DNA of 14,886 nucleotides from Acanthaster planci (taxonomy: Eukaryota > Echinodermata > Asteroidea > Valvatida > Acanthasteridae): positions 676,277-691,162 of the forward strand of contig NW_019091529.1 in assembly GCF_001949145.1 (NCBI RefSeq), in the 5' to 3' direction. Below, one piece after another: positions 1 to 8,880 of this stretch. A program made the position numbers and the translations under genes. The notes below the pieces were generated by a model. That model worked only from the letters and a program-made list of their open reading frames with translations. It did not search any database and was not told the DNA's origin. Each line of letters begins with the position of its first letter. The first letter of the stretch is position 1.

Positions 1-50
1 TCTTTATTTATGGTCCCTTTCCAGGAAATCTATTAACAAAGATGATGCCT

Positions 51-80
51 CATTTTGCAATCAGGGCATTTTGCAATCAG
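51..80. repeat. Short 16-bp tandem duplication
   Basis: The word CATTTTGCAATCAG occurs twice with a 16-base period, at 51-64 and 67-80. It is a simple local duplication just before the assembly gap. No coding or regulatory role can be assigned. Confidence 0.8.
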
Positions 81-125
81 ACACACATGTAGCCTGTTAA
101 TATGCCATTGTTAAGTGCAAATCTT

Positions 126-525
126 NNNNNNNNNNNNNNNNNNNNNNNNNNNNNNNNNNNNNNNNNNNNNNNNNNNNNNNNNNNNNNNNNNNNNNNNNNN
201 NNNNNNNNNNNNNNNNNNNNNNNNNNNNNNNNNNNNNNNNNNNNNNNNNNNNNNNNNNNNNNNNNNNNNNNNNNNNNNNNNNNNNNNNNNNNNNNNNNNN
301 NNNNNNNNNNNNNNNNNNNNNNNNNNNNNNNNNNNNNNNNNNNNNNNNNNNNNNNNNNNNNNNNNNNNNNNNNNNNNNNNNNNNNNNNNNNNNNNNNNNN
401 NNNNNNNNNNNNNNNNNNNNNNNNNNNNNNNNNNNNNNNNNNNNNNNNNNNNNNNNNNNNNNNNNNNNNNNNNNNNNNNNNNNNNNNNNNNNNNNNNNNN
501 NNNNNNNNNNNNNNNNNNNNNNNNN
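126..525. other. Assembly gap (400 N)
   Basis: Exactly 400 consecutive undetermined bases. The round length suggests a scaffolding placeholder or estimated gap, so the true distance between the flanks may differ. Reading frames that cross it have no evidential value. Confidence 0.99.
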
Positions 526-639
526 TACTTTGGTAATGAGCGCCATGAACATACATGTATTCAGGCTATTTGTGCCAATAACTATACATGTATTTCATAA
601 TCTTTATTATCAGCATTAATCTAACATTATAGTGTTAGG

Positions 640-812
640 AAGACGGTCCAGTTTTAGAGACAGGAGGAAACCGGAGTACCCGGAGAAAACCTGTGAGAGC
701 GAGTATGGACTGGAAATCAAATGCACTTCAAAGCCTGGGCCAAGCTAAGACTCAAAGTCAGGTCTCATCAGTGCAAAGCGAGGAAAGAACCCCTACGCTA
801 ACCCGCACCCAA
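640..812 (-). repeat. tRNA-derived SINE, decayed, minus strand
   Basis: Read on the minus strand, a tRNA-like head starts near 812. It has an A-box-like TTAGCGTAGGGG (790-801) and a decayed B-box GACTTTGAGTC (749-759, compare GGTTCGANTCC), about 30 bases apart as in a tRNA promoter. The body continues to GGTTTTCTCCGGGTACTCCG and GTTTCCTCC (661-693 on plus). From memory, that core recurs in SINE-like repeats of many animals. Such elements are transcribed by RNA polymerase III and copied by a partner LINE. The damaged B-box suggests this copy is inactive. The ends are approximate and no clear target duplication was found. Membership in a named SINE superfamily is inference. Confidence 0.65.
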
Positions 813-973
813 AATTTTCCCTGTTTAACTTACATGTACATCTGTTACTTACGTCTTAAGACTTGTCAGCAGTGCCAGTGGCCGATCCAGGTTTTTTGGG
901 GGGATGGAAATGAAAATGAGCCTGTGATCGGTAGGGCTACCAAACCCCCTGCCCCACCTTGTGTCTTCAGAAG

Positions 974-1128
974 TGAAGAAGACCTACATATATAGGTGTG
1001 AGTGCCATCCCAGAGTGCCCCTTGCACTTTCTGTTGTTTAGCTAGGAACGAGAGCTGACTCATTAAATCGATTTTCTGTCGCATTCCTAACTTCTTACAC
1101 CATCTTGCCACGTGCTCAGTCAATACTG
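974..1128. repeat. Dispersed repeat, copy 1 (empty-site copy)
   Basis: This stretch matches the segments at 2277-2358 and 2783-2844 at roughly 82-90% identity by eye. Shared landmarks are AGGTGTGAGT, CTTGCACTTT, GTTTAGCTAGGAA, GAGAGCTGACTC and GCATTCCTAACTTCT. It carries an uninterrupted TTAA at 1063-1066, where the other copy holds a transposon. It also has an extra CATATATA near its left end. On the minus strand it reads open for about 45 codons (TEHVARW, then SQLSFLAK, then KVQGALWDGTHT), and most of that peptide persists in copy 2. On plus it ends in CTG followed by GTAAG, which resembles a splice donor. The family was not recognised. Confidence 0.75.
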
Positions 1129-1129
1129 G

Positions 1130-2276
1130 TAAGCCGATCTTTTCTTATTTTTTGTATAAATCATGTTGCCCGTGTTATTGATTATTGTGGCGGAATCAGA
1201 ATTTGTCCCGCTCACTGAAAATTTGGTATTTTCCCTCTCTGCAGGAAATACATAATCACTGATATTTTATTTATACTTTTCCCCATGTATGCCACATCTT
1301 TATTGAGCAACAATGTAATTACAGGTACATGTACATGTATGTGTGGTTTGTATACTCCATTGCTTCCCTTGTTTGGCTCATGTACATGTATTTTTAGCCA
1401 GCGTTTTTTACTTAAACTTGACATAGCTATATAGTGATAGATTTCTTTTGGACGTTGCTCATCACATTTTTATGCAGCACAATACATTGCCTAATTCCTG
1501 AATGACTGAATCGATCGTACACTTTTGAATAACTTTTCAAACGATAGTGCATTCTTACTGAAAATATTGATTATCTGCCTATCTTGAATACTTCTTGTTT
1601 TTTCATTTACTCCAGTAGTTGATGATTTTTTTTATAGAATACTTATTTTGTTTGCATTTTGCCGTATTGAATTAATGAACTGGTTCATTTGTTACATTAC
1701 TTCCCATGATCCAATTCTATTTAAGTTCTGACCATATTTCTGTTCATACTTTGCCATGGGCACAGGTTACAATTCAGTCCCTGAATGACCTTGAATAACC
1801 CGTACACTATCTGGCTAATACATTAAGTGCATACATGTCCAAACGACACTGAGTAGCATGTACATGTACGATGTAGGCTGTAATTTCTGATCCAGTATTC
1901 AGCTTGCTCTGTAAATACTTGTATGAATCCCGTAGGCTATGAGTAAGTATGTTAGAACCTTTTTTCAAATGAGGCGCAACTAAAAGTGTGACCATTTCCA
2001 GACTCCTCCCACATTCTATTCAAATGAGCTAGCACATGTCTACATATGTCTACCATTACTGCCGGGCACAGATCATGTTTGTGTATAAACCATTATGCTG
2101 TCTACTTCCCTCATTATGACATTCCCACTGTAAGTAATGTTCTGGGTGAACACCATCGAAACTTTACATCTTTTAGTAGTGATAGATTCTCTCCATTTGT
2201 GATTTTTTTTATGTAAACTCAATTTAGGTTTCCTTAATTTTTAGTAATTTTATGTAAAGTTGGTTCTGACTGAGAA
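1130..2276. other. AT-rich spacer, no gene seen
   Basis: No coding region, RNA gene or transposon could be supported here on either strand. It contains several TACATGTA/ATGTACATGT palindromes (near 1325-1340, 1378-1391 and 1857-1869) and T-runs. Small open frames show no coding-like composition. It could be intron or intergenic DNA. Confidence 0.6.
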
Positions 2277-2844
2277 GCAAAGAAGACCTAGGTGTGAGTA
2301 CCATCCTAGAGTGCACCTTGCACTTTGTGTGGTTTAGCTAGGAATGAGAGCTGACTCCTTAACCCCTTCTCGACGGGAATTTCTTTCCTAAAGCCGACTC
2401 CAAGAATTCCAGCCTCGCTTGGCCACAAAGGCCACCTGCCAAACCACAAATTCTTGGTTTGTAGCCCAGCGTGCTGTGCACGCTTTGAATTACACGGTGA
2501 AAAGGCTGATTGTTCGGTGGCATGCGGCTCTACTCAAGCTTCCACATTCCTGTTGCCTCTTTTCAAAGTGGGCACTATTGTGGAGCTGGTGATTATGATG
2601 CAAATTCGGTCTTTTAATTTCTGGGCTACGCACAAAGACCAATTACCATATATACAAGAGCCAGGGTCTGCCTTCTTTCACCGTGTTCGCTCCAGCATGG
2701 GCTGAGAATAATAGCTGAAAAGCGGGCTGAGGATCTCAATTTTTCCGGCATGTTTTAACGCGTCCCGGCGTGAAGGGGTTAAATAAACTTTCCGTTGCAT
2801 TCCTAACTTCTCGTTCCATCTTGCCATGTGCTCTGTCAATACAG
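2277..2844. repeat. Dispersed repeat, copy 2 (split by a MITE)
   Basis: This is the second copy of the repeat at 974-1128. It is present as 2277-2358 plus 2783-2844, with a 416-bp element between them bounded by TTAA on both sides. On the minus strand, removing the element and one TTAA joins TEHMARW to SQLSFLAK and KVQGAL in one frame, parallel to copy 1. A stop (TAG) here replaces the Trp codon of copy 1. That fits a once-coding segment that is now decaying, or a chance open frame shared by descent. Confidence 0.75.
2359..2782. mobile_element. TTAA-flanked MITE (piggyBac-like target), about 416 bp
   Basis: The element lies at 2363-2778 with TTAA on both sides (2359-2362 and 2779-2782). Its ends form an inverted repeat: CCCCTTCTCGACGGGA on the left, and CCCCTTCACGCCGGGA read from the right, with 2 mismatches in 16. 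The related repeat at 974-1128 has a single TTAA at the same position (1063-1066) and so records the pre-insertion state. TTAA target duplication and short C-rich termini are typical of piggyBac-superfamily elements. The interior has no transposase, so this is a non-autonomous derivative. The 83-codon open frame at 2454-2705 lies wholly inside and looks fortuitous. Which autonomous partner mobilised it is unknown. Confidence 0.85.
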
Positions 2845-3083
2845 AATACGATTCCGCAGGTCACGCTTTGGGAGACAAATGGCCTGCTTCTCACCACCCA
2901 TTATTCTCCTTGGGACCGCCACCTCCCTGGACTTTCCAAGACATCGCCGCCGATGCTGCCTGGATCTTGCCCGAGTAGGACATGATCTACACAAGCCCAA
3001 GTTCTGAAGAGAAACCAGCTGAAGCCTTTCCCCTTTTGACACTGTATGAAGATTCATTGACTTTAATACCTTGCATCCATTGA
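2826..3083 (+). pseudogene. Coding-like stretch with one internal TAG, unidentified
   Basis: A plus-strand frame from ATG 2826 reads through EYDSAGHALGDKW, GPPPPWTFQDIAADAAWILPE, then a TAG at 2976-2978. It continues in the same frame (MIYTSPSSEEKPAEAFPLL) to TGA 3081-3083. The segment is more GC-rich and codon-like than its surroundings. It begins within the 3' end of the dispersed repeat, so it could be repeat-derived. CAATACAG at 2837-2844 could be a weak splice acceptor. No protein family was recognised. It could be a broken exon, an untranslated exon or an unknown repeat. Confidence 0.25.
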
Positions 3084-3936
3084 CGTTCTTGTGTGGATAT
3101 TTCAGTGGTCACCCAAATACTCTAGACATTTCCAAACCGTTACCATTTGTCAATAATTTTCCCTTTTTCCCCAATTTGAGACTTGTTGATGTCGCCTGTG
3201 TTGCTTTCAGTTCATCCATTTTGTTTCCACCACTGAAACACAACACATTGAATACCGGTAGTTGATTTCCGTATTTTGTTGTTCTGTTCTTGATCGCTGT
3301 GTGTATGATTGATTTACATGTATGTGACGACATCTCCAGAAATTAGGATAAGTCTGAAGAACTTCTGATATGTTTTCTTTCTTTTAGAGGTGAAGTTTGT
3401 GAATTATCATCTTTGGAAAATAATTTTGTCGTCTTATGCAGGAAATGTGTGTTCCAAAAGAACGGCTCAGTTCTTTTTAGCCAAAGGGAATAAAGTGCTA
3501 ATCACAAATTGCAGCTTTCTTTGACTTGTTTCATATATATGAATTAGAATCTGACCCAATTTTCATTTGTAGTTTTATTCATTTTCCCTTGCCCTCCAGT
3601 GGCTCTGTCACAGGTGGAATGTGATTTTTTTCAGAAATAGCGAAGTTATGCTTTGACAAGGTTTTGGATGATCATTAAAAAAGATAAAAATCAATGCTTA
3701 ATTCCAACAACTTCAAATTTGCAAAAGTTTGCAACACATTGAAAACAAAATTACACTTAATTAGTTTGCATGGTCAAAGGAAAGTAATGAGTTTTTTCAA
3801 ATTGCCAAAAGCAAAAAAAGTAACTTTTAAAGCAGTGAACAAAATCAAATAAAACTTAATGATTCCATACCAAAATAATTGAAATAAACAGTTGTAATTG
3901 TTTCCTTAAACACTTTAAGCTGAGCCCCAGCCCTGC
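3084..3936. other. AT-rich spacer, no gene seen
   Basis: Nothing convincing was found on either strand. The short opposed open frames near 3071-3333 overlap each other and lack splice context or recognisable motifs. The stretch holds one TACCGGTA (near 3255) and one TACATGTA (near 3317). From about 3650 to 3900 it is strongly A-rich. Confidence 0.6.
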
Positions 3937-3951
3937 ATGTTACAAACAATA

Positions 3952-4053
3952 CAGACTTGTGGATATAAACTTACAGAAAGCTTGAGAGTGCCAGGCCGGA
4001 GAACCTCCAGTCTTGACCGATTTAAGGAAAAGTGTAGCACAGAAGTTAAACTA
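3952..4053 (+). CDS. Possible internal exon, unidentified
   Basis: Between ACAATACAG (a possible acceptor ending about 3951) and CTACAG followed by GTTTCA (a weak donor near 4053), the plus strand reads open. It encodes TCGYKLTESLRV, then PGRRTSSLDRFKEKC, then STEVKLQ. The composition is Ser/Arg/Lys-rich and plausible for a soluble protein. No partner exon with matching phase was identified nearby and the donor is poor. The whole frame stays open to 4125, so this may be a chance frame. Confidence 0.2.
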
Positions 4054-4125
4054 CAGGTTTCATTGATTCATTATGGTGGGTGTGGTGGTGGGCATGCATT
4101 ATGCTTTGCAGGTAGCTTGAGATAG

Positions 4126-5154
4126 AACCTTCAGAACTGTCTTGGCCTTCAGCGCTGTCTCATCAGGTACACCTTCAGTGTACTCACAGCCCAAGCTCTC
4201 CCCACCGTGTCAGTGTGGCGCTCTAATGAATCTTAGCATTCTAGGCCTTCTGTACCAACTACTTTACAAAGGAAGCTTCAATGCAAGTTTGCCTGGGGCA
4301 TTCATTCAAAAAGTACTCTGGCCTTTCCATTCAGTTGTATTTGCAGTTTTATTCAGTTGTATTTTTTCATCACTGGACAGGTTGCATGCTATCAAGAACT
4401 ACAAGTGGTAAATAAAAATCTTACACACAAAAGAAAAAACGTAGGGGAAAAATCTGCGTAATTGGGGCTGTTGACAGGCTCTTCATACATTTTTTATGTT
4501 GGTCCTCATTTCCATTCATGTGTTTAATTTCACTTCAAAGGCCAGGGAATTGTTTTGGGTGCCTGTTGCACCACACATTTAAACGATTGAATTCCTACAT
4601 GCTTTTACTTTTAGATGAACTTGAAACTTGTGAGATGGCGTTGAAATTTGAGCAACCAAGATTTCAAACTTACTAGATTCTTGGCACAATCAAAACTTTA
4701 CATGTATGTCAAGCAACTGTGCAGAGATGTTTGAGTCAACCTTCAGTGGAGTCCTTAACAACGTTTTCAAAGAATTGTTGAACACAGAGTTCCCCTGGGG
4801 TACTGATCTGTGTGAGGTGGTCAAACAAGTTTGCCAAAATTCTAGTGCCTAAAACAAAAGCAAGTGTTTTCAAAAAGACCTGAAATAAATTCTGTATAGT
4901 CTAATAGTACATTTACTCCAAATTTTCCCTCTAAAATAAATCAATCTTATTTTCTGTGTTCCTCTTTACTGTTTCAAAATATCTAAGTTATTTTGCTTTT
5001 TCCTTCTGTCTTTGTTGTAGTGTGAGGTGGTAAATTCAATAAAAAAGACTGAGGTGGCCACTCAAATCAGTAAGGCGGGCCCTCTCACAGTTGAATAGGC
5101 AGGGAAAACCCTGGTTGAACATTCAAAAACAAAAACACAGTTCATTCATTTGCC
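4126..5154. other. Spacer, no supported gene
   Basis: An open frame at 4142-4411 encodes a hydrophobic 89-residue peptide and is followed by TAAATAAA near 4410. There is no homology signal and no convincing splice context, so it is not called a gene. The rest is AT-rich and featureless until P-element-like coding begins near 5155. Confidence 0.5.
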
Positions 5155-6230
5155 ACGATGCTGTAGTTTTACTCTGTAAAGGCTTATGATTATGCGAGAG
5201 AAACATTTGACCTTGCTGTGCCTCATCATCGTACAATTAGAACATGGTACAGTAGTGTAGAAGGGGACCCTGGATTCACAAAGCAAGCATTTGATGCTCT
5301 CAAAGCTAATGCCAATGACAACTTGGCACAGGAAAAGGACCGAGACTGTTCAGTTATGTTCAATGAGATGGCAATACGTAAACATGTTGAATGTGCAAAA
5401 GGTAGTATAGAGGTTACGTAGACATTGGTTCAGGTTGGTTCAGTGACTCCACACCAGTACCAAAAGATGCTTTAGATTTTATGGCAGTGTCAGCTAATGA
5501 AGGTTAGAAAATACCGTGTGACTATTTTCTTGTAGATGGCTTAAGTGGAAGAACAAGCAAATCTGGTCGATGAGTGTTTTTGTAGACTTTATGATAGTGG
5601 TATATGAGCAGTGTCTCTAACTTGTGATGAGCCATCATGTCATTTTGCAATGATGAAATCCCTTGGGGCAAACATGAATGTGCTTGGTTTGGATCTATCA
5701 TTTCCTCATCCATCTGATCATTCAATTCGAGTTCATATCATTTTTGATGCATACCATTTGTTGAAGTTGCTCTGCAATTTATTTGCAGACATGGGGGTTT
5801 TCAAAACCTCAGATAGTCAGACCATAAATTGGCAGTGTATAGAAGAGCTCAATAATCTTCAAGAAAAAGAGGGACTTCGATTAGGTAATGAACTAAAAAG
5901 TGCACATAATGACTAGCAAAGACCAAAAAATGAAGGTCAATTTGGAGCACAGGTATTTAGTGCAAGTGTAGCAGATGCCCTATGGTATTGCAAAGAGGGT
6001 TGAAGCTCCCTCCATTTGGAGGGATCACAGTTTGATTTTTACTGAATGTTGATGCTGCGTTTGATGTGCTTAACAGCAAGAATCCTCTGGGCGAAGGTGC
6101 TAAAGTTCATATTAGAAAAGAAAATGCAAATAAATTGCTTAAGATCTTAGGAGATGCTGAACACTTCATTCTACGTCTGTTAGAGAAACCAAACATGTTA
6201 GATATCAAATTGGAAAATTGTTCACATACA
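5155..6230 (+). pseudogene. P-element/THAP9-like transposase remnant
   Basis: The plus strand encodes a decayed piece of the RNase H-like transposase of P elements and their host relative THAP9. Matching blocks in order are FYSVKAYDYAR (from 5167), RTIRTWYSSVEGDPGF, MFNEMAIRKHVE (5356-5391), GYVDIGSG, DYFLVDGLSG, SLTCDEPSCHFAM, LSFPHPSDHS, HIIFDAYHLLKL, LNNLQEKEGLRLGNELKSAH, SASVADALWYC and AFDVLNSKNP (about 6058-6090). At least three frame changes are needed. In-frame stops include 5164, 5505, 5605, 5914 and 5998. The codon in the FxEMAIRK block that family members usually use for Asp is AAT (Asn) at 5362-5364. The N-terminal THAP zinc finger and the C-terminal end are absent. It cannot encode an active enzyme. 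The junction with what follows is near 6230. Confidence 0.85.
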
Positions 6231-6430
6231 CATGGTCTGCTCCTTTTTCTGCTGCCTGGGAAGCCATATCCGCAAATGCAAGTCCCAGTTACAGCCAAGA
6301 CTAGCATGTCAACCTTTGGAAGCCACTTGCCCAAAAATGTAGTCGTTTGTCATTCCCAAGCAAGAGTGCATCGGACTGGGATAAACTGTCATTTTGTCCT
6401 GCAAAGGTGGAACATGTCCTGCCCAGATTC
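6190..6430 (+). pseudogene. Coding-like segment of unknown origin
   Basis: Downstream of the P-element match, one plus frame (phase set by TCT at 6236) reads TYTWSAPFSAAWEAIS, ANASPSYSQD, a TAG, then LWKPLAQKCSRLSFPSKS and SDWDKLSFCPAKVEHVL. The Trp-rich, low-stop composition looks like decayed coding sequence. It fits neither the expected C-terminus of the P-element enzyme nor the LINE endonuclease that follows. It could be an unrecognised part of either element or a third fossil inserted between them. Confidence 0.3.
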
Positions 6431-7689
6431 ACTTGTTACTTAGGGACTTCAATGTTGACTTTCACTCCAGAGCAGCTGAATCATAGTCTGATCGGGCCTC
6501 CTTAGTTGACATGTTTGAGTTTACTGACTCATTAAATTTAATACTACCGGTACTTGTCACAGATGTTACTAGGCTATCTAGCAATATTTATTCTTTGGGT
6601 TCTGCTATTTATCTCATTTCTGTGATATCGCATGTAAAATGTTCAATGCTGAATCTGTAGCTAATTCAGTCTTAGGTGATTATCATGCTGTGCAATTTAT
6701 GTTTTGTGCAAACAAATGTTTGCCTCGTTCTTCTTATATACGACAATTTTTAGCCAACAGGTATACTCTTGTAGCTATTAACGACTTGAACCTCTTATTT
6801 ATGGCTATAAATGATGCTGATTCCTCATGGGAGGGTTTTTGGGATATTGTAAATGCAGCTGTTAAGATTCGATTCCATGTTCACATAAAAAAGCTAAACG
6901 TACAAACTGTGCTTGGTTGACTCCTGAGTTTAAGCGCTTGTTAGATCTTAAACGTAAACTAAATAGAAATGCCAAGTTGTTTAAATGTTTTGAATGACTG
7001 GAAATTGTATAAGTTAGTATGCAATTGTTGAATATTCTACACGTAAAATACACAAGACATTCATTGAGCACATGTTCTTTTAATTGTAGCAATAACAAAA
7101 CTGTTATGGTCTTTTCTGCAAAGCACGAAACGATCCCCAAATTCACCTTCTTTAAAGCATGGTTCCTAAATTTGTGTAGATCCTCTCAAAATAGCTTGTG
7201 CTTTCCCCATTTTTTTCTGTTGCCAACTCACTTTGTGAAGTCCTCTAGTATGTGACTTTCCCATTCCTGACACTTCTACGACTGTTTATTTATTGATGTT
7301 CAGTGCATCATTCGTTCCCTCGCCCTTGGGAAGGCCCCTGAACCTGATGGGATTAGTGTCCAGTTTTTGGGTAATACAGTTGAACACTATTTCTCCTGTC
7401 TTGTGTAGAATTTGAATTTTTTTCTCTCTGGTGGTTCCCTTCGCAGGGGTTGGAAAACTGGAAATGATTCTCCTGTGTTTAAATCTGGTGACCGTTTCCT
7501 CCTTAACAATTATAGACCTGTTGTACTGGGGCCTATTTCTATTGTAAGATTATGGAATGGTTGCTAATATTATAAGGGATAAACTAAGGGCAAACAGGTT
7601 GCCAACAATCAACATGGTTTTATTACTAAAAAATCATGTGTCACCCAAATTATTAATACTCGGCATTCTTAGGCTACCATCTTAGACCA
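6420..7689 (+). pseudogene. Non-LTR retrotransposon fragment (endonuclease C-part, RT N-part)
   Basis: This is a degenerate LINE ORF2 piece on plus. LLRDFNVDFHSR (from 6436) matches the endonuclease motif LLGDFN, with Gly changed to Arg. It is followed by DRASLVDMFEF, then CLPRSSYIRQFL and SSWEGFWDIVNAAV (6639-6917). After a frame change comes PEFKRLLDLKRKLNRNAKL (6923 onward). The start of the reverse transcriptase is ALGKAPEPDGISVQFL (from about 7325), then GWKTGNDSPVFKSGD and NNYRPVVLGP (7472-7537), matching KAPGPDGI and the NYRPI block. Stops include 6484 and 7406. The catalytic YxDD region is missing because the copy ends near 7689. The type is CR1/Jockey-like, but the clade is uncertain. 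Confidence 0.8.
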
Positions 7690-8880
7690 ATGTAACCCCC
7701 CCACTTTGTTCCACCATAAGATGACAGTATGTGATTCATGTGACACGTATCCAGGTGATGGATAGTGCATTGTTCTACCAGATGGCCGGCTGTCTGCACC
7801 TCACCACAGTAGCATCTGTCTGTGTCTGAAAGGTTCCATAGATGCATACAGGCTCGAAAGCGCCCAATGCCAGTACGGAGTCGATTCAGGCGGCACCATT
7901 CTTTACGCGGAAGGTCACAGCCAAGAGGGTGGGATGACAGAGGCAGCATGTTGGTGAGTCTGCCTGCAGGCTGTTGCTCCTTCCACTTGTTGGAGAGCCA
8001 AGCTTTCCTGCTGAGGTTCTCAGTCTCTGTGGTGAAGGTTTGGGCAGACCTGATGAAGGGTTTCCTACTTTTAAGGCGCTGCCTAGGGAGGGCAGCATGG
8101 ACCTTGGTGTGGAGAGGATGTGATTCTTCCATGGCAGCTTTAAGGGCCGGCGACCATTTAGACCCGGTTTGAAAAGGGCCCCCCGGTAAGCTTGTCCTGT
8201 TGCAAAAACACCTATCATACCGGCCTGGCTACCGGCCTGGGATGCTGGACTGGTTGTTGATCTCGAACTTCTCCATCCTGGGGTCTATTGTTTGCAAGTA
8301 GTGGTACATGTAATCTATCCCAGAAGGAACATGCTTGTGGTTTTTAATCCTTCAGCTCTATACAATATTTATACTAATCCGCTTAGACCCCTATTCATCT
8401 GTGGAAGCATTGTAGGGGAAGCCTTTCATCAGGGACTTTGAAATGCTGATGTACAGACAGGCCTGATACCGGCCTGGAGTAGCCTGAATACCGGGCAGGC
8501 ATTATACAGGGTGGGCTACCGGGGGGGGGGGCCGTTTTCAAACTGGGTCTAAATGGTCGCCGGCCCCAAGGGTTGCCTGTCTTGTGGCAGCTTCTCTTCT
8601 GAGGTGATGAGGTGCGATGCCTGCTAGTACAGGGAGCTGATGAGTAGGAGTGGGTTTCAGGCAGCCTGTGATGGTTTGGAGGGCAGAATCGAGTTTGGCG
8701 TCTACTCTCTTTGTATGGCAGCTGCGCCTCCAGACGGAGACGCAGTATTCGGCCGGAGCATAGGCAAGGGCAAGTGTGGAGGAGTGATGAATGGTAGTGA
8801 AATCAGCACCCCAGTCACAACCGCACAGACTACGTAAGAGGCATACTCTTGCAGACACTTTACAAGCAACAGTATGAAAT
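7690..8880 (-). pseudogene. LINE C-terminal fragment, split by a MITE
   Basis: The minus strand encodes the region after the reverse transcriptase of a non-LTR element, in two collinear pieces. The upstream piece (8880-8568) reads KVSARVCLLRSL, LALAYAPAEYCVSVWRRSC and GCLKPTPTHQLPVLAGIAP. The downstream piece (8144-7690) reads LPRKEWCRLNRLRTGIGRF, RACMHLWNLSDTDRC and CGEVQTAGHLVEQC. The last is a C-x-C...H...C zinc-knuckle-like end common in such ORF2 proteins. A 423-bp inverted-repeat element separates the pieces. Without it and one CTT, the frame runs straight through (ATL, then KAAMEES). The polymerase part is missing (5' truncation), and it abuts the oppositely oriented LINE at about 7690. 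The reading frame is nearly intact, so this is a fairly recent copy. Confidence 0.85.
8142..8570. mobile_element. MITE with about 45-bp terminal inverted repeats
   Basis: The element spans about 8145-8567. Its left end begins GGCCGGCGACCATTTAGACC. The right end is the reverse complement of the same 20 bases, and near-perfect pairing continues for about 45 bases, through GTTTGAAAA and a C-run ending in CCGGTA. AAG flanks both sides (8142-8144 and 8568-8570), a 3-bp target-site duplication corresponding to one CTT codon of the host LINE. The interior has no transposase but repeats the word TACCGGCCTGG near both ends. A 3-bp duplication with GG-rich termini would suit a PIF/Harbinger-type element, but the superfamily is not certain. 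The G-run at about 8520-8531 is part of the right repeat. Confidence 0.88.

Noticed and set aside
77-600. Four open frames across 77-600
   Set aside because: They exist only because the 400 N block contains no stop codons. The few real residues at the ends carry no signal.
2454-2705. 83-codon plus open frame
   Set aside because: It lies entirely within the TTAA-flanked MITE, shows no transposase motif and is treated as fortuitous.
4142-4411. 89-codon hydrophobic plus frame followed by AATAAA
   Set aside because: There is no recognisable motif or convincing upstream exon, and the AATAAA is expected by chance in AT-rich DNA.
6420-8880. Single LINE with an internal inversion (twin priming)
   Set aside because: In twin priming the inverted 5' part joins the 5' side of the 3' part. 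Here the 3' side of the minus fragment abuts the plus fragment, so two independent pieces fit better.
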